Counted from the stretch's first letter, positions 1-9,136 are shown. The stretch: 64,000 bases of DNA from Chitinivorax sp. PXF-14 (GCF_040812015.1 NZ_JBFNXJ010000005.1:186001-250000), one strand, 5' to 3'. Translations and numbers: made by a program. The notes: a model not told the origin generated them from the sequence alone.

Positions 1-1830
1 TTCGACCTCGGCGTGCGCCAATTCGGCCTGATGATCATGCGCGTGACCATCGCCATGGCGCTGTTCGTGCTGCTGACCAATGTCTTCTTCCATCGCCCCA
101 TGCTCGACTCCTTCCTGTTCGCCATGGCGCTGGCGGTGGGGCTGACGCCCGAGCTGCTGCCGATGGTGGTGACGGTGACCATGGCGCGCGGCGGCATGCG
201 CATGGCCAGGCAGCAGGTGATCGTGAAGCAGATGGCGGCGATCCAGAACCTGGGCAGCATGGATGTGCTGTGCACCGACAAGACCGGCACGCTGACCGAG
301 GCCAAGATCAGCCTGCTGCGCCACGTCGACGTGGCCGGTCGTGACAGCGACTGGGTGTTCCAGCTCGCCTACCTCAACAGCTATTTCGAGACCGGCCTCA
401 GGAGCCCGCTGGACGAGGCGATCATCGAGCACGACCAGTTCGATGCCAGCGGCTGGCAGAAGATCGACGAGGTGCCGTTCGACTTCGAGCGGCGCCGCGT
501 GTCGGTGCTGGTGGACGACGACAAGAAGCGCATCCTCGTCGTCAAGGGCGCACCCGAGGACGTGCTCAGGCTATCCACCCACTACGCGCCGGCCCCCGAC
601 ACGGCGCCGCTGCCGCTCGACGACGCCAGGCGCGCCGAGATCCGCGCGCTGCACGATTCGCTCGCGGCCGACGGCTTCCGCCTGCTCGGCATCGCGCTCG
701 GCCACGTGCCGCCCGAGCACCAGCACGCCAAGGTGACCGACGAGAGCGACATGATCTTCGCTGGCTTCGCGGTCTTTCTCGATCCGCCCAAGCCGAGCGC
801 CGCACCGGCGCTGGCGGCACTGGCGGCGAGCGGCGTGGCGATCAAGGTGGTGACGGGCGACAACGAGCTGGTGTCGCGCCATATCTGCAAGGCGGTCGGG
901 CTCGAAGTGACGGGCCTGCTGACCGGCGACGACATCCACGAGCTCGACGACCATGCGCTGGCCGCGCGAGTGGATCAGGTCAACCTGTTCTGCCGCGTCA
1001 CGCCGTCGCAGAAGAACCGCGTGATCCTCGCACTCAAGTCGCGCGGCCACACCGTCGGCTACCTCGGCGACGGCATCAACGATGCCCCCTCGCTGCACGC
1101 GGCCGATGTCGGCATTTCGGTCGACAGCGCGGTGGACGTGGCCAAGGAGGCAGCCGGCATGATCCTGCTCAAGCAGGACCTGGGCGTGCTGCACGAGGGT
1201 GTGCTGGAGGGCCGGCGTACGGCCGGCAACGTGATGAAGTACATCCTCATGGGCACCAGCTCCAACTTCGGCAATATGTTCAGCATGGCGGGTGCCGCGC
1301 TGTTCCTGCCCTTCCTGCCGATGCTGCCGCTGCAGGTGCTGCTGAACAACCTGCTGTATGACCTGTCCGAGATCACCATCCCGCTCGACCGCGTCGACGA
1401 TGCCTATCTCGCACAGCCGCGCCACTGGGACATGGCCTTCATCCGCCGCTTCATGCTGGTGATCGGGCCGGTCAGCTCGCTGTTCGACTTCCTCACCTTC
1501 TACGTGATGCTGCAGCTGTTCCACGCCGGCGAGGCCTGGTTCCACACCGGCTGGTTCGTCGAGTCGATCGCGACGCAGGTGCTGGTGATCTTCGTCATCC
1601 GCACCCGCGGCAACGCGTTCAAGAGCCGCCCGGCCATGGCGCTGGCCGCGACGTCATTGCTGACGGTGCTGGTGGCCGCGCTGCTGCCCTATCTGCCGTT
1701 CGCCCCGCTGCTGGGCTTCACGCCGCTGCCGGCCAGCTTCATGGCGGTGATCGCGGCGATGGTGGCGGTGTATCTGGTGCTGGTGGAGCTGGTGAAACGG
1801 GCGTTCTACGCCCGGCTGGGCATGCGCTGA
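1..1830 (+). CDS. mgtA: Mg2+-transporting P-type ATPase, 5'-truncated by window edge
   Basis: The reading frame is open from base 1, so the first roughly 300 residues (actuator domain and first membrane helices) lie outside the window; 609 residues remain of a family near 900. Visible are the phosphorylation motif DKTGTLT (Asp codon near 277), the nucleotide-binding KGAPEDV, the TGDNE and GDGINDAP hinge motifs, and a C-terminal block of membrane helices. The segment VGLTPELLPM before the phosphorylation site is typical of the MgtA/MgtB (type IIIB) Mg2+ importers. The gene would import Mg2+ across the inner membrane at the cost of ATP. It is followed on the opposite strand by the VF530 gene with 10 bases between. 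Other P-type specificities are less likely given the Mg-type membrane motif. Confidence 0.93.
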   Translation, partial: FDLGVRQFGLMIMRVTIAMALFVLLTNVFFHRPMLDSFLFAMALAVGLTPELLPMVVTVTMARGGMRMARQQVIVKQMAAIQNLGSMDVLCTDKTGTLTEAKISLLRHVDVAGRDSDWVFQLAYLNSYFETGLRSPLDEAIIEHDQFDASGWQKIDEVPFDFERRRVSVLVDDDKKRILVVKGAPEDVLRLSTHYAPAPDTAPLPLDDARRAEIRALHDSLAADGFRLLGIALGHVPPEHQHAKVTDESDMIFAGFAVFLDPPKPSAAPALAALAASGVAIKVVTGDNELVSRHICKAVGLEVTGLLTGDDIHELDDHALAARVDQVNLFCRVTPSQKNRVILALKSRGHTVGYLGDGINDAPSLHAADVGISVDSAVDVAKEAAGMILLKQDLGVLHEGVLEGRRTAGNVMKYILMGTSSNFGNMFSMAGAALFLPFLPMLPLQVLLNNLLYDLSEITIPLDRVDDAYLAQPRHWDMAFIRRFMLVIGPVSSLFDFLTFYVMLQLFHAGEAWFHTGWFVESIATQVLVIFVIRTRGNAFKSRPAMALAATSLLTVLVAALLPYLPFAPLLGFTPLPASFMAVIAAMVAVYLVLVELVKRAFYARLGMR

Positions 1831-1840
1831 CGCGCCCGGC

Positions 1841-2056
1841 TCAAGGGAAATGGCTGCGGTAGAAGTCCTCGACCTGCTTGCGCGCCCACTGCGTGCGGCG
1901 CAGGAAGACGAGGCTGGACTTGATGCTGGGCTCGTGGTTGAAACAGCGGATGTGGATCAGCCGACCGAGCTCCACCCAGCCATAGTGGTCGACCAGCTTG
2001 TTGAGGATGGCCTCGAGGGTCATGCCGTGCATCGGGTCGGGGTTGGGCGTGGTCAT
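1841..2056 (-). CDS. VF530 family (DUF2132) DNA-binding-like small protein
   Basis: A 71-residue protein starting [18 protein letters not shown] and carrying the family signature around [26 protein letters not shown] and [11 protein letters not shown]530/DUF2132 proteins are small helical proteins of proteobacteria; a DNA-binding role has been suggested from structure, but the cellular role is unknown. I chose the inner ATG because the family usually begins a few residues before the PxHGxTLE motif; an upstream in-frame ATG at 2092 would add 12 residues. It converges with mgtA. No link to the neighbouring nor genes is evident. Confidence 0.85.
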   Translation of the reverse strand: MTTPNPDPMHGMTLEAILNKLVDHYGWVELGRLIHIRCFNHEPSIKSSLVFLRRTQWARKQVEDFYRSHFP

Positions 2057-2190
2057 GGCAGCGAGAATGGGGTTGCAATCGATACGCGCCATTGTACCCG
2101 TGCCGGCACGGCCTTACCCACCGGCCTGCGGGCAAGGCCTGGCGGGCAGGCTGCAGGCAAGGCCTGACACCGCCTGCAGCCCCGTGGCCG

Positions 2191-3351
2191 TCAGGACGCT
2201 GCGCCGGGCGCCTTGGGCCGGATGTACATCGGCAGCACGCGTGCCGCCCACAGCAGCATCAACACCAGCCACAACGCCGACGCCGCGTGCAACAGCGCCG
2301 TATTGCCGATCAGTGCCGCCAGCACGCGCATCAGCGCCACGCCATGCAGCCCGCAATAGATGGCCCAGGCGACGTTGTCCGCGGCCAGCGGACGGCCGCT
2401 ATGGCCAAGCGTGACGCGGGTGACGAAGCCGACCAGCATGGTCATGAACATGCCGAGCCCCAGCGCATGCACCGGCGCCGCGCCCACGGCAACGCCGAGC
2501 CCGCCGAGCCCGAGCAGGACCATGGCCGGCGCGAGCCAGGCGAAGGCCAGGTGCAGCATCGCCAGCAGGCGGTTGTCGAGGCTCTTGACGACGCCCCAGC
2601 GCACGCTGGTGTAGCCGAACAGCCCAGCCAGCGCGAACGCCAGCGGCGCCTGCACGGCGTGCCATCCGAGCCATTCGAGCGCACCCAGCAACAGCGACCC
2701 GGCGATCCACACATCGAGCAGCCAGTCGGGCCGCCACATCTGGTAAGGCTTGATGATGTTGCCGCTGAAGAACGGGATCATGCGATGCGCAACCGTCAGG
2801 AACACCGGCAGCAGGAAACCCCACAACACCAGCTCGCGGCTCGCCAGCCACCAGCCGGCATCGCCGCTGGCAACCCAGACCAGCGCGGCCAGCATGGCGC
2901 CGATGCCGAGCAGCATCGCCATCAACAGGTAACGCGCATGGCGCTTGTCGGCCTGGGTGCTGCGCACGATCAAGCGCTGCCAGCGCCAGGTAACGAGAAA
3001 CCACGCGAATGCCATCAGCGCAAAACCGGCCGCAGCCAGCCACGGTGCCTCGGTCAAGCCGATCAGCGCCAGCAGCGTGCCGCCGAAGTAGGCACCGCCG
3101 GCAAGCAGATAGCCTTCCGGCGGCTGGACGGCCAGCCAACGCGGGCCGGCGGTGAAAATGAAGCCGAGCATGAACGGCGGAAACACGCCGAGCAGCATCA
3201 ACAGCGCGTGCGCCATCACCGGCGGCACGGCGGGATGCGCCTGGCCGCCGAACAGCAGGCTGCTCGACCACCACAGGAGCAAAATGCAACTCGCCAGCAC
3301 ACCGGAGAAGAAAAATACGCGGTGGGGCTCGATCGACTTGGATGAACTCAT
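2191..3351 (-). CDS. nnrS: NnrS family membrane protein
   Basis: A 386-residue, very hydrophobic protein with about twelve predicted membrane segments and the NnrS features near the N-terminus (EPHRVFFFSG), FPPFMLGFIFTAGPRW, and later HRMIPFF and TRVTLGHSGR. NnrS proteins are heme/copper-containing inner-membrane proteins linked to nitric oxide metabolism and tolerance to NO-generated iron-nitrosyl species. The ATG at 3351 overlaps the stop of the upstream hemerythrin-like gene (ATGA), which shows translational coupling and makes this the last gene of the nor transcription unit. A 12-codon longer start on a TTG is possible but less attractive. Confidence 0.92.
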   Translation of the reverse strand: MSSSKSIEPHRVFFFSGVLASCILLLWWSSSLLFGGQAHPAVPPVMAHALLMLLGVFPPFMLGFIFTAGPRWLAVQPPEGYLLAGGAYFGGTLLALIGLTEAPWLAAAGFALMAFAWFLVTWRWQRLIVRSTQADKRHARYLLMAMLLGIGAMLAALVWVASGDAGWWLASRELVLWGFLLPVFLTVAHRMIPFFSGNIIKPYQMWRPDWLLDVWIAGSLLLGALEWLGWHAVQAPLAFALAGLFGYTSVRWGVVKSLDNRLLAMLHLAFAWLAPAMVLLGLGGLGVAVGAAPVHALGLGMFMTMLVGFVTRVTLGHSGRPLAADNVAWAIYCGLHGVALMRVLAALIGNTALLHAASALWLVLMLLWAARVLPMYIRPKAPGAAS

Positions 3352-3776
3352 TTCTTGACACAATCCGTTGCAAGCCCGGCGGTGGCGACAGCGCCGCCGG
3401 GTGATTCGTACTGCTGCTCGAACAACAGGTGCGCCCTGAGCAGCGTGGCAAAGCGGCCCAGGCGCTCACGCAGCGGCAGGCTGTCGTCGCGCAGCAGCGC
3501 CTGCAGCGCTGCATGCTCGGCGCGCGCCTGCGACACCGCCTCGGCATGGCCGTTGCGGCGCAGCCTGGGCAGCAGCGACTGCTCTTCCACGCTCATGCGT
3601 GGTTCCAGGTGCATGGCCACCTGGTGTTCGAGGATGACCAGCCAGGTCGGCAGCTCATCGTCGGATGCCTGACGGACCGCCTGTTCGAGCGAGGTAATGA
3701 CACGCCACAAGATGCCCCCCTCTCCGGGAGGCTCTCCGTCGGCCACCGCGACGCCGCTGCTGTCGATCGTATCCAC
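3348..3776 (-). CDS. Hemerythrin (HHE)-like domain protein
   Basis: About 142 residues, mostly helical, with His and Glu in the spacing of HHE cation-binding proteins: LVILEHQVAMHLEPRMSVEE, then RAEHAAL and LLRAHLLFEQQY. Hemerythrin-like proteins bind a di-iron centre and in denitrifiers are thought to sense or scavenge NO or repair iron centres. The stop overlaps the nnrS start by ATGA, and the 5' end overlaps the end of the DUF2249 gene, so the three are one operon. The start is uncertain: a GTG at 3776 is used here, a TTG at 3809 would lengthen it, and a TTG at 3710 follows a purine-rich GGAGAGGGGGG stretch that could be the true ribosome site. Confidence 0.75.
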   Translation of the reverse strand: MDTIDSSGVAVADGEPPGEGGILWRVITSLEQAVRQASDDELPTWLVILEHQVAMHLEPRMSVEEQSLLPRLRRNGHAEAVSQARAEHAALQALLRDDSLPLRERLGRFATLLRAHLLFEQQYESPGGAVATAGLATDCVKK

Positions 3777-3786
3777 GGCAGACGGC

Positions 3787-4050
3787 TCAGGCAACGACCT
3801 TGAAATCAATCACGATTTCACCGGGGTTGCGTGCCACGTACTCGATCGTGACGTTGTCGCCGAAATGCTGGTTGATCTGGTTCAGCAGCGGGATCGGGTC
3901 ATGGTCGTTGCAAAAACGCATGGTCTCGCCCGGCATCAGCGCGGCGAGCGCGCCGAAGATCGCGGCGTGGCGGAAGCGCTTGGCGACGCCGCGCGCATCG
4001 AAACCGTAGACGCCGTTAACGAACTGGGGAAGGGAGCAATCGTGAGACAT
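3787..4050 (-). CDS. DUF2249 domain protein
   Basis: An 87-residue protein (MSHDCSLPQFVNGVYGFDAR...) with the DUF2249 core: VYGFDARGV at the front, LMPGETMRFCNDHDP in the middle and VARNPGEIVIDFKV at the end. DUF2249 proteins have a TusA-like fold and occur alone or fused to hemerythrin domains, often in denitrification and anaerobic clusters; no reaction is established. Here it sits between norD and a hemerythrin-like gene, so the two may act as the split form of that fusion (inference). The start at 4050 follows an AGGATCG-like purine stretch; longer upstream reading would overlap norD. Confidence 0.85.
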   Translation of the reverse strand: MSHDCSLPQFVNGVYGFDARGVAKRFRHAAIFGALAALMPGETMRFCNDHDPIPLLNQINQHFGDNVTIEYVARNPGEIVIDFKVVA

Positions 4051-4093
4051 GGTGCGATCCTTTATCGGGTCGTGGAAAAAACCGGCGTCGCCA

Positions 4094-5938
4094 TCAGGCG
4101 GCGCCAGTGAGTTGCCGGTAGCAGGCGATGAGCCGCTGCGGCAATTGTGCGGGCGATGACACCACGGCATAGCCGCGCAGGCCGAACAGGTGCGGCAGGT
4201 AGCGCTGGTGCTCGTGGTCTATCGTCACGCAGAAAGGGATCAGGCCCATCGCGCGCGCCTCTTCGACAGCCTTGCGCGTATCTTCGAGCCCGTAGCGGCT
4301 ATCGTAGCGGTCGAGATCATTGGGCTTACCGTCGGTCACGATCAGCAGCAGGCGCTGCGCGCTGCGCTGGCGGGCCAGAATCGCCGCGGTATGGCGGATG
4401 GCGGCGCCCATGCGCGTGTAGAAGCCGGGTTTGAGCGCGGCGAGGCGGCCGCGGATGGCATCGTCGTAGCGCTCGTCGAAACCCTTGAGCAGATGGCAGC
4501 GCACATGCTCGCGCCGCACCGACGAGAAGCCGTAGAGCGCAAAGCGGTCGCGCGTGGCGGTCAGCGCCTCGCTGAACAGGTAGAGGCTGTCGCGCACGAC
4601 ATCGATCACGCGGGCATCGTTGTTGACCCAGGTATCGGTCGACAGCGACAGGTCGGCCAGCAGCAGGCAGGCCAGGTCACGCTCGCGCTTGCGCTGGTCG
4701 AGATACAGGCCGGGGTCGGTCGCCGGCAGGCCGCTCATGCGGTCGGACACGTGGCGGATGCACGCATCCACGTCGAGCTCGCTGCCGTCGTGCTGCGCCT
4801 TGAGCCGCACCGTCTGCGGCACGAGCGCCTGGAACTGGTTGCGGATGCGCTTGGCTGTGGGCTTGAGGTGAGCCGGCAAGGCGCACGGCGCAGCATCGCG
4901 CGCCAGCATCATCTGCACGCGGCAATAGCCTTCCTGCATGCGCTGCTTCTTGTAGTCCCATTCGGGCAACAGGATGCCGTCGGCGAGCACGATGTCGTCC
5001 TGCGCCGCTGCCGGCAGGTCGAGGTCGAACTTGACGCGGCTCGCGGTGCTCTGGCCATCGCGCATGATCGAAAGCTGGTCGAGGTCGTCGGCGGCACGCT
5101 CGGCGTCGTCGCTGTCGTTTTCGTCCTGCGGGCGGTTGACGTGCACATACTCGGCCCAGGTGAACAGGCTTTCGGCACGGAACAGCAGTGCGAAGCCATT
5201 CTTGCCGTCGGGCGCCTCGACGCGCTCGGCGCGGCGCTTGCGGCTGTCGCGCTGTTCCTTGCGCTTGGCCTCGGCCGACTCCGACTCGCTGACTTCGTAT
5301 TGCCCGACCGGTGCCAGCTCGGGCACCGTCGGTGCCTCCGGGTGCAGCCACAGCGCGATCGGCGCCAGCGGCCGGCGGCTGGCGGGCAGCTCGTGCTGGC
5401 TGCCGGGCCGGTCGAGCGCAGCGCGCACGGCCAGTTCGGCGGCGCGTTCGTCGGGCGCCAGGCTGTCGAGCGGCGCGCGCGTCGCCAGCCAGGCATCGAG
5501 CAGCTTGCGGTAGCGCGGCACGAAGCCGGGCAAGGCGGCCAGCACGGCCTGGGCCGCGTGCTGGTTGCGGATGAACCACTGCGCATGCGGCATCACGTCG
5601 TGCGCCAGCAGCGCCAGCAGCCACAGGTAGAGATCGCGGTTGAGCTCGCGCGTGGGCAGCACGTCGAGCATCTTGGGCAACACCACGCTCGCGTCGTCTG
5701 ACCAGGCCAGCTCGGTATAGTCGCCGATGCCGGCGATCCTTTCGAGCCAGCTGCGGCGCGCCTCGTGGCGTGTGGCAGTGCCAGCGACGAGGCTCAGGCC
5801 ATGGTCGCCGCCGAGTGCCCGGAAGAACACCGGCGCAACACGCATCACCTCGGTGAATTCGACACGCGCCTCGGGGTACCCACGGTAGGCGGCACGTCGG
5901 ATGAAGCGGTCCCATAGGCCGCCAACGATCTCTTCCAT
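4094..5938 (-). CDS. norD: Nitric oxide reductase activation protein NorD (vWA domain)
   Basis: A 614-residue soluble protein. The C-terminal 190 residues form a von Willebrand A domain with the metal-site motif DLSLS (around residue 429), a central threonine-containing segment and a late VTDGKPND strand. The central region contains a charged, low-complexity stretch rich in Glu, Lys and Asp. NorD acts with the MoxR-type ATPase NorQ to mature or insert the metal in the NorCB active site. It starts just upstream of the 4Fe-4S gene stop (1-base gap) within the same operon. Length and architecture match NorD of other denitrifiers. Confidence 0.95.
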   Translation of the reverse strand: MEEIVGGLWDRFIRRAAYRGYPEARVEFTEVMRVAPVFFRALGGDHGLSLVAGTATRHEARRSWLERIAGIGDYTELAWSDDASVVLPKMLDVLPTRELNRDLYLWLLALLAHDVMPHAQWFIRNQHAAQAVLAALPGFVPRYRKLLDAWLATRAPLDSLAPDERAAELAVRAALDRPGSQHELPASRRPLAPIALWLHPEAPTVPELAPVGQYEVSESESAEAKRKEQRDSRKRRAERVEAPDGKNGFALLFRAESLFTWAEYVHVNRPQDENDSDDAERAADDLDQLSIMRDGQSTASRVKFDLDLPAAAQDDIVLADGILLPEWDYKKQRMQEGYCRVQMMLARDAAPCALPAHLKPTAKRIRNQFQALVPQTVRLKAQHDGSELDVDACIRHVSDRMSGLPATDPGLYLDQRKRERDLACLLLADLSLSTDTWVNNDARVIDVVRDSLYLFSEALTATRDRFALYGFSSVRREHVRCHLLKGFDERYDDAIRGRLAALKPGFYTRMGAAIRHTAAILARQRSAQRLLLIVTDGKPNDLDRYDSRYGLEDTRKAVEEARAMGLIPFCVTIDHEHQRYLPHLFGLRGYAVVSSPAQLPQRLIACYRQLTGAA

Positions 5939-5939
5939 A

Positions 5940-6965
5940 TCAGGCGTCCTTTGTTGTCAGGTTGTTCCGTGCCGCCTTCGCATCGAAAGCGGCCTCGGAT
6001 TCGGCGGCCACCTCGTGCACCCAGTCGAGCAGCGGGCCGCGCGGGTTGTCGGCCTGGGTCTGGCCACAGGCGTCGAGACATTGCCCGCACTGCACGCAGG
6101 CGAACATCAGGCGCTTCACGTTGCGCGGCTTGAGTCGCATCGGGCAGACATGGTCGCAGGCCGAGTAGCAGCTCGCGCAATCGGCCGCACGCTGACGCTG
6201 GAAGCCGACCACCATGGCCTTGTCGTTGCCCATCCAGGCCAAGCTCTGGAACAGGCCGACGGCGCAGGCATAGCGGCAGAACAGGTGGCGCGCGAACATG
6301 AATTCGACAAAGCAGGCGATCGAGCCGGCCGTCAGGAAGACGGCCTGGTTGCGCGTCAGCGTGCCATGCCACAGGTTGCCGTAGACCTCGGCCGGCGGCA
6401 GCAGGTAGGTGAGCATCACCAGCGCCCACAGGAAGGCGCAGGCAACCACCAGCGGCAGCACCGCGAACCACCACAGCGGGTCACGCTTGAAGGCTGTGCC
6501 GTCCGGGTTGCGGTCGGGCATCGCTTTCGTATCCCACAGGCTCTGCTTGCCGATGGCGCGGCGCAGCGTGCGGTTGATCGTCTCCACCACAGAGAAATGC
6601 GGGCACAGCCAGCCGCAGTAGACCCGCCCCCACTTCCAGCTGACGTAGATCACCCCGCCGACAATCGCGACGATCGGCAGAAAGCCGCGCAGCACGATGT
6701 TCAGCGCCACCTGCATGGGCGTGGCGTGGCCGGCCAGGAAATCATCCAGGCCCAGCGTCCAGTCGAGCCCGAAAAAGATGAAATGCTTGAGATTGAGGTC
6801 GAGCCGGAACAGGTCGAACACCGGTGCCAGCACGAACAGCAGGAAGAAACCTGCCTGCGTCACGGTGCGCCAGTGCTGTACCGGCACACCGAGCCAGCCC
6901 AATGGCCGCGACGGCGGCGGTGCCACGACGATCTGGATGGTGCGACGCGTACCGGCGGTCACCAT
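5940..6965 (-). CDS. Membrane-bound 4Fe-4S ferredoxin-type protein of the nor cluster
   Basis: 341 residues with about five or six membrane helices and cysteine motifs of NapH/CcoG/NosR type: YCGWLCPHF in a loop after the third helix, CASCYSACDHVCP and CVQCGQCLDAC near the C-terminus. It probably relays electrons across or within the inner membrane. The exact partner is unknown, but orthologues occur in nor operons between norQ and norD. The start ATG at 6965 overlaps the upstream membrane protein stop (ATGGTGA), which fixes the start. It lacks the periplasmic FMN domain of NosR/NirI, and has a shorter C-terminus than CcoG, so those names were not used. Confidence 0.82.
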   Translation of the reverse strand: MVTAGTRRTIQIVVAPPPSRPLGWLGVPVQHWRTVTQAGFFLLFVLAPVFDLFRLDLNLKHFIFFGLDWTLGLDDFLAGHATPMQVALNIVLRGFLPIVAIVGGVIYVSWKWGRVYCGWLCPHFSVVETINRTLRRAIGKQSLWDTKAMPDRNPDGTAFKRDPLWWFAVLPLVVACAFLWALVMLTYLLPPAEVYGNLWHGTLTRNQAVFLTAGSIACFVEFMFARHLFCRYACAVGLFQSLAWMGNDKAMVVGFQRQRAADCASCYSACDHVCPMRLKPRNVKRLMFACVQCGQCLDACGQTQADNPRGPLLDWVHEVAAESEAAFDAKAARNNLTTKDA

Positions 6966-7339
6966 TTGCGCGCCCCAATCAGCGGGTAGGCGAATTCGCG
7001 TCCGGCCAGCGCGCGCGACATGGCGAACAGCGCCAGCAGGATCAAGGCCGAATGGCAGCTGATGAAATACAGCAACAGCACGACCCAGGTCGCCGGGTTG
7101 GTCAGACCGCCCATGGCCAGGATCAGCAGCGTCACCGCGCCCAGCAGCACACCGGCCCACAGGCTCGCGAACACCGCGCTGCGCACATGATTGCGCAGCA
7201 GCGACGACGGAGAGTGCCAGTGGGCGCGGGCCAGCAGCACCAGCAACACGAACGCCAGTACCGGCAGGAAGGTGATGTTGAGCAGGTTGTAGAGCTGCGC
7301 CCGGCCGGCGAGCGATTTGGCCTGGTCGTCGTCCATCAT
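6959..7339 (-). CDS. Small integral membrane protein, nor-cluster associated
   Basis: 126 residues with about three or four hydrophobic segments (around residues 18-40, 55-78, 84-108) and a short charged N-terminus MMDDDQAK. I do not recognise a named family. It overlaps norQ at its start (position 7339 shared) and the 4Fe-4S gene at its stop, so it is translationally coupled to both. Its position suggests it is a partner or membrane anchor for the 4Fe-4S protein or for Nor assembly (inference only). Confidence 0.75.
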   Translation of the reverse strand: MMDDDQAKSLAGRAQLYNLLNITFLPVLAFVLLVLLARAHWHSPSSLLRNHVRSAVFASLWAGVLLGAVTLLILAMGGLTNPATWVVLLLYFISCHSALILLALFAMSRALAGREFAYPLIGARKW

Positions 7340-8157
7340 CAGCGCCCGAAGCTGGCCTTCACGACTTCGAGCAGTGCCTCGGCAGTATCCGGGTCGTCCG
7401 TCAGCGGCTCGACCAGCGCGGCCTCGCAGGCCGCCACTGGGTCGCAGCCGGCGCGGATCAGCGTGCCGGCGTAGACCAGCAGCCGTGTCGACGCGGCCTC
7501 TTCGAGGTCATGCCCCTTGAGATTGCGCAGCTGGCCGCCGAGCGTGACCAGCCGCTGAACCATGCCGTCGTCCAGCCCGGTCTCGGCCACCAGCACACGC
7601 CGCTCGAGCTCGGGTGGTGGAAAATCGAAGCTCAGCGCGACGAAACGCTGGCGTGTCGACGGCTTGAGACTCTTCAACAGGTTCTGGTAGCCGGGGTTGT
7701 ACGACACCACCAGCATGAATTCGGGCGGTGCGACGAGTTCTTCGCCGGTGCGTTCGATCGGCAAAATGCGGCGGTCGTCGGTGAGCGGGTGCAGTACCAC
7801 CGTCGTATCCTTGCGCGCCTCGACCACTTCGTCGAGGTAGCAGATCGCGCCCTGACGCACGGCGCGCGCCAAGGGGCCGTCCGACCAGTAAGTCGAGCCA
7901 TCGCCAATGAGGTGGCGGCCGACGAGGTCAGCGGCGGTCAGGTCGTCATGACAGGAGACAGTGATCAGCGGGCGCCCGAGCTTGGCCGCCATGTGGGCGA
8001 CGAAGCGTGTCTTGCCGCAGCCGGTCGGACCCTTGATCAGCAGCGGCAGTTGATTGCGCCAGGCATGCTCGAACAGCGCGCACTCCTGGCCGACAGGCTG
8101 GTAGTAAGGCGCCTCGATGGTGGCCGTGATGGCGGGATTAAGTCGGGAGTCGTTCAT
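7339..8157 (-). CDS. norQ: MoxR-family AAA+ ATPase NorQ
   Basis: 272 residues. Walker A GPTGCGKT lies at residues 43-50, Walker B YLDE near 107-110, and a sensor-1 segment VSYNPGYQN follows. The protein is of the short CbbQ/NorQ/NirQ class. With NorD it forms an ATP-driven chaperone that activates nitric oxide reductase. It sits 30 bases after the norF-like gene and overlaps the next membrane gene by one base, so norE-F-Q-D reads as one unit. The name norQ (rather than nirQ) rests on this position next to norEF and norD. Confidence 0.95.
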   Translation of the reverse strand: MNDSRLNPAITATIEAPYYQPVGQECALFEHAWRNQLPLLIKGPTGCGKTRFVAHMAAKLGRPLITVSCHDDLTAADLVGRHLIGDGSTYWSDGPLARAVRQGAICYLDEVVEARKDTTVVLHPLTDDRRILPIERTGEELVAPPEFMLVVSYNPGYQNLLKSLKPSTRQRFVALSFDFPPPELERRVLVAETGLDDGMVQRLVTLGGQLRNLKGHDLEEAASTRLLVYAGTLIRAGCDPVAACEAALVEPLTDDPDTAEALLEVVKASFGR

Positions 8158-8187
8158 CTCGCGTCCTCAGTGGCCTAGGGATAGGCG

Positions 8188-8439
8188 CTATATGAAATTC
8201 AGGGCAATGGCACCCAGTACCAGCAACAGCCAGCAGTGCACCAGTGCCCGCCAGTGCAGCGCGGTATGGCGCAGCCCCATGAAATGGTCGATCACCAGGT
8301 GGCCCTTGACCAGCGTCAGCGGCAGCACCGCCGCCACCAGCACCGTGCCGTGGCCGAGCTGGCGACCCAGCAGAATCGTTGCCAGCGTCAGGCTCAATAA
8401 GACCATCCAGACCCAGGTGGAGGCTTTGATCTTCATCAT
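8188..8439 (-). CDS. norF: NorF-like / cytochrome oxidase subunit IV-like small membrane protein
   Basis: 83 residues with three hydrophobic helices, beginning MMKIKASTWVWMVLLS and containing LVKGHLVIDHFMGLRH, which resembles the prokaryotic COX4/NorF type. NorF is a small membrane accessory of nitric oxide reductase that works with NorE. An AGGA ribosome site lies 4 bases before the first ATG and 7 before the second, so the start may be 8439 or 8436. It follows norE with a 19-base gap. The function is inferred from position and topology. Confidence 0.8.
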   Translation of the reverse strand: MMKIKASTWVWMVLLSLTLATILLGRQLGHGTVLVAAVLPLTLVKGHLVIDHFMGLRHTALHWRALVHCWLLLVLGAIALNFI

Positions 8440-8458
8440 ATTTTCCTGAAAACGATTC

Positions 8459-9076
8459 TCAATGCAACACGTAAACCAGCGGGAACAGCACGATCCATAC
8501 CAGATCGACCATATGCCAGTAGCTCGCGCCGGTCTCCACGCCGGCATGATCGGTGTCGCTGTAGCCGCCGCGCTGCGCCTTGATCGCGCAGGCCGCGAGA
8601 ATGATCATGCCGAGCAGCACGTGCAGGAAATGGAAGAAGGTCAGCGATAGGTAGAACATGTAGAAGGTGTTGGTCGACAGGTTGATGCCTGCGCCAATTT
8701 TGTCGGCGAATTCGAACAGCTTGACCACTGCGAACACGGCGCCACTCGCGACGCCAGCCCACAGCCAGCGGGCACAGACGACACCATGGCCGTGGCGGAT
8801 AGCCTCGACCGCGCGCACGACGAAATAGCTACCGGTGATCAGCACCAGCGTGTTGATAGCGCCTGACACGCGGTTCAGCGTGGCTTGCGTGGCATTGAAC
8901 AACTCGACATGGTGCGCCCGGGTGAACGCATAGGAGATGAAGAAAACACCGAACGCCAAGAGCTCGGCCATGATGAAGAACCACATCGCCAGGTCGCCCG
9001 GCAGTGGCTGGGCTTCAGCGTGCGGCGCATGGGCTAGCGGTGCCGGCGCCGGAGTATCGTTGGCATCGTGAAACAT
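8459..9076 (-). CDS. norE: NorE, cytochrome c oxidase subunit III-like protein
   Basis: 205 residues, five membrane helices, heme-copper oxidase subunit III family: GDLAMWFFIMAELLAFG at the first helix, FFHFLHVLLGM in the fourth, and YWHMVDLVWIVLFPLVYVLH at the end. NorE is needed for full activity of NorCB in several denitrifiers but is not part of the purified enzyme. The start at 9076 was chosen because the upstream extension reads through the terminator hairpin. It is the first gene after the norCB terminator. Confidence 0.9.
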   Translation of the reverse strand: MFHDANDTPAPAPLAHAPHAEAQPLPGDLAMWFFIMAELLAFGVFFISYAFTRAHHVELFNATQATLNRVSGAINTLVLITGSYFVVRAVEAIRHGHGVVCARWLWAGVASGAVFAVVKLFEFADKIGAGINLSTNTFYMFYLSLTFFHFLHVLLGMIILAACAIKAQRGGYSDTDHAGVETGASYWHMVDLVWIVLFPLVYVLH

Positions 9077-9108
9077 GGTCTGCTCGGTTTTACTGTTGTT
9101 GCAATGGA

Positions 9109-9136
9109 AAAAACGGGGCACGGTAAACCGTGCCCC
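9109..9136 (-). terminator. Rho-independent terminator after norCB
   Basis: A perfect inverted repeat GGGGCACGG / CCGTGCCCC with a TAAA loop lies 32 bases after the norB stop. In the minus-strand direction it is followed by GTTTTTTCC, a proper U-tract. It should end most norCB transcripts before norE and set norEFQD expression lower by read-through. Confidence 0.88.

Noticed and set aside
2151-2179. Hairpin CTGCAGGC/GCCTGCAG after nnrS as a terminator
   Set aside because: The 13-base loop and lack of a U-tract on the minus strand make this too weak to annotate.
5940-6965. Naming the 4Fe-4S membrane protein NosR, NirI or CcoG
   Set aside because: There is no periplasmic FMN-binding domain (NosR/NirI), and the size and C-terminus differ from CcoG.
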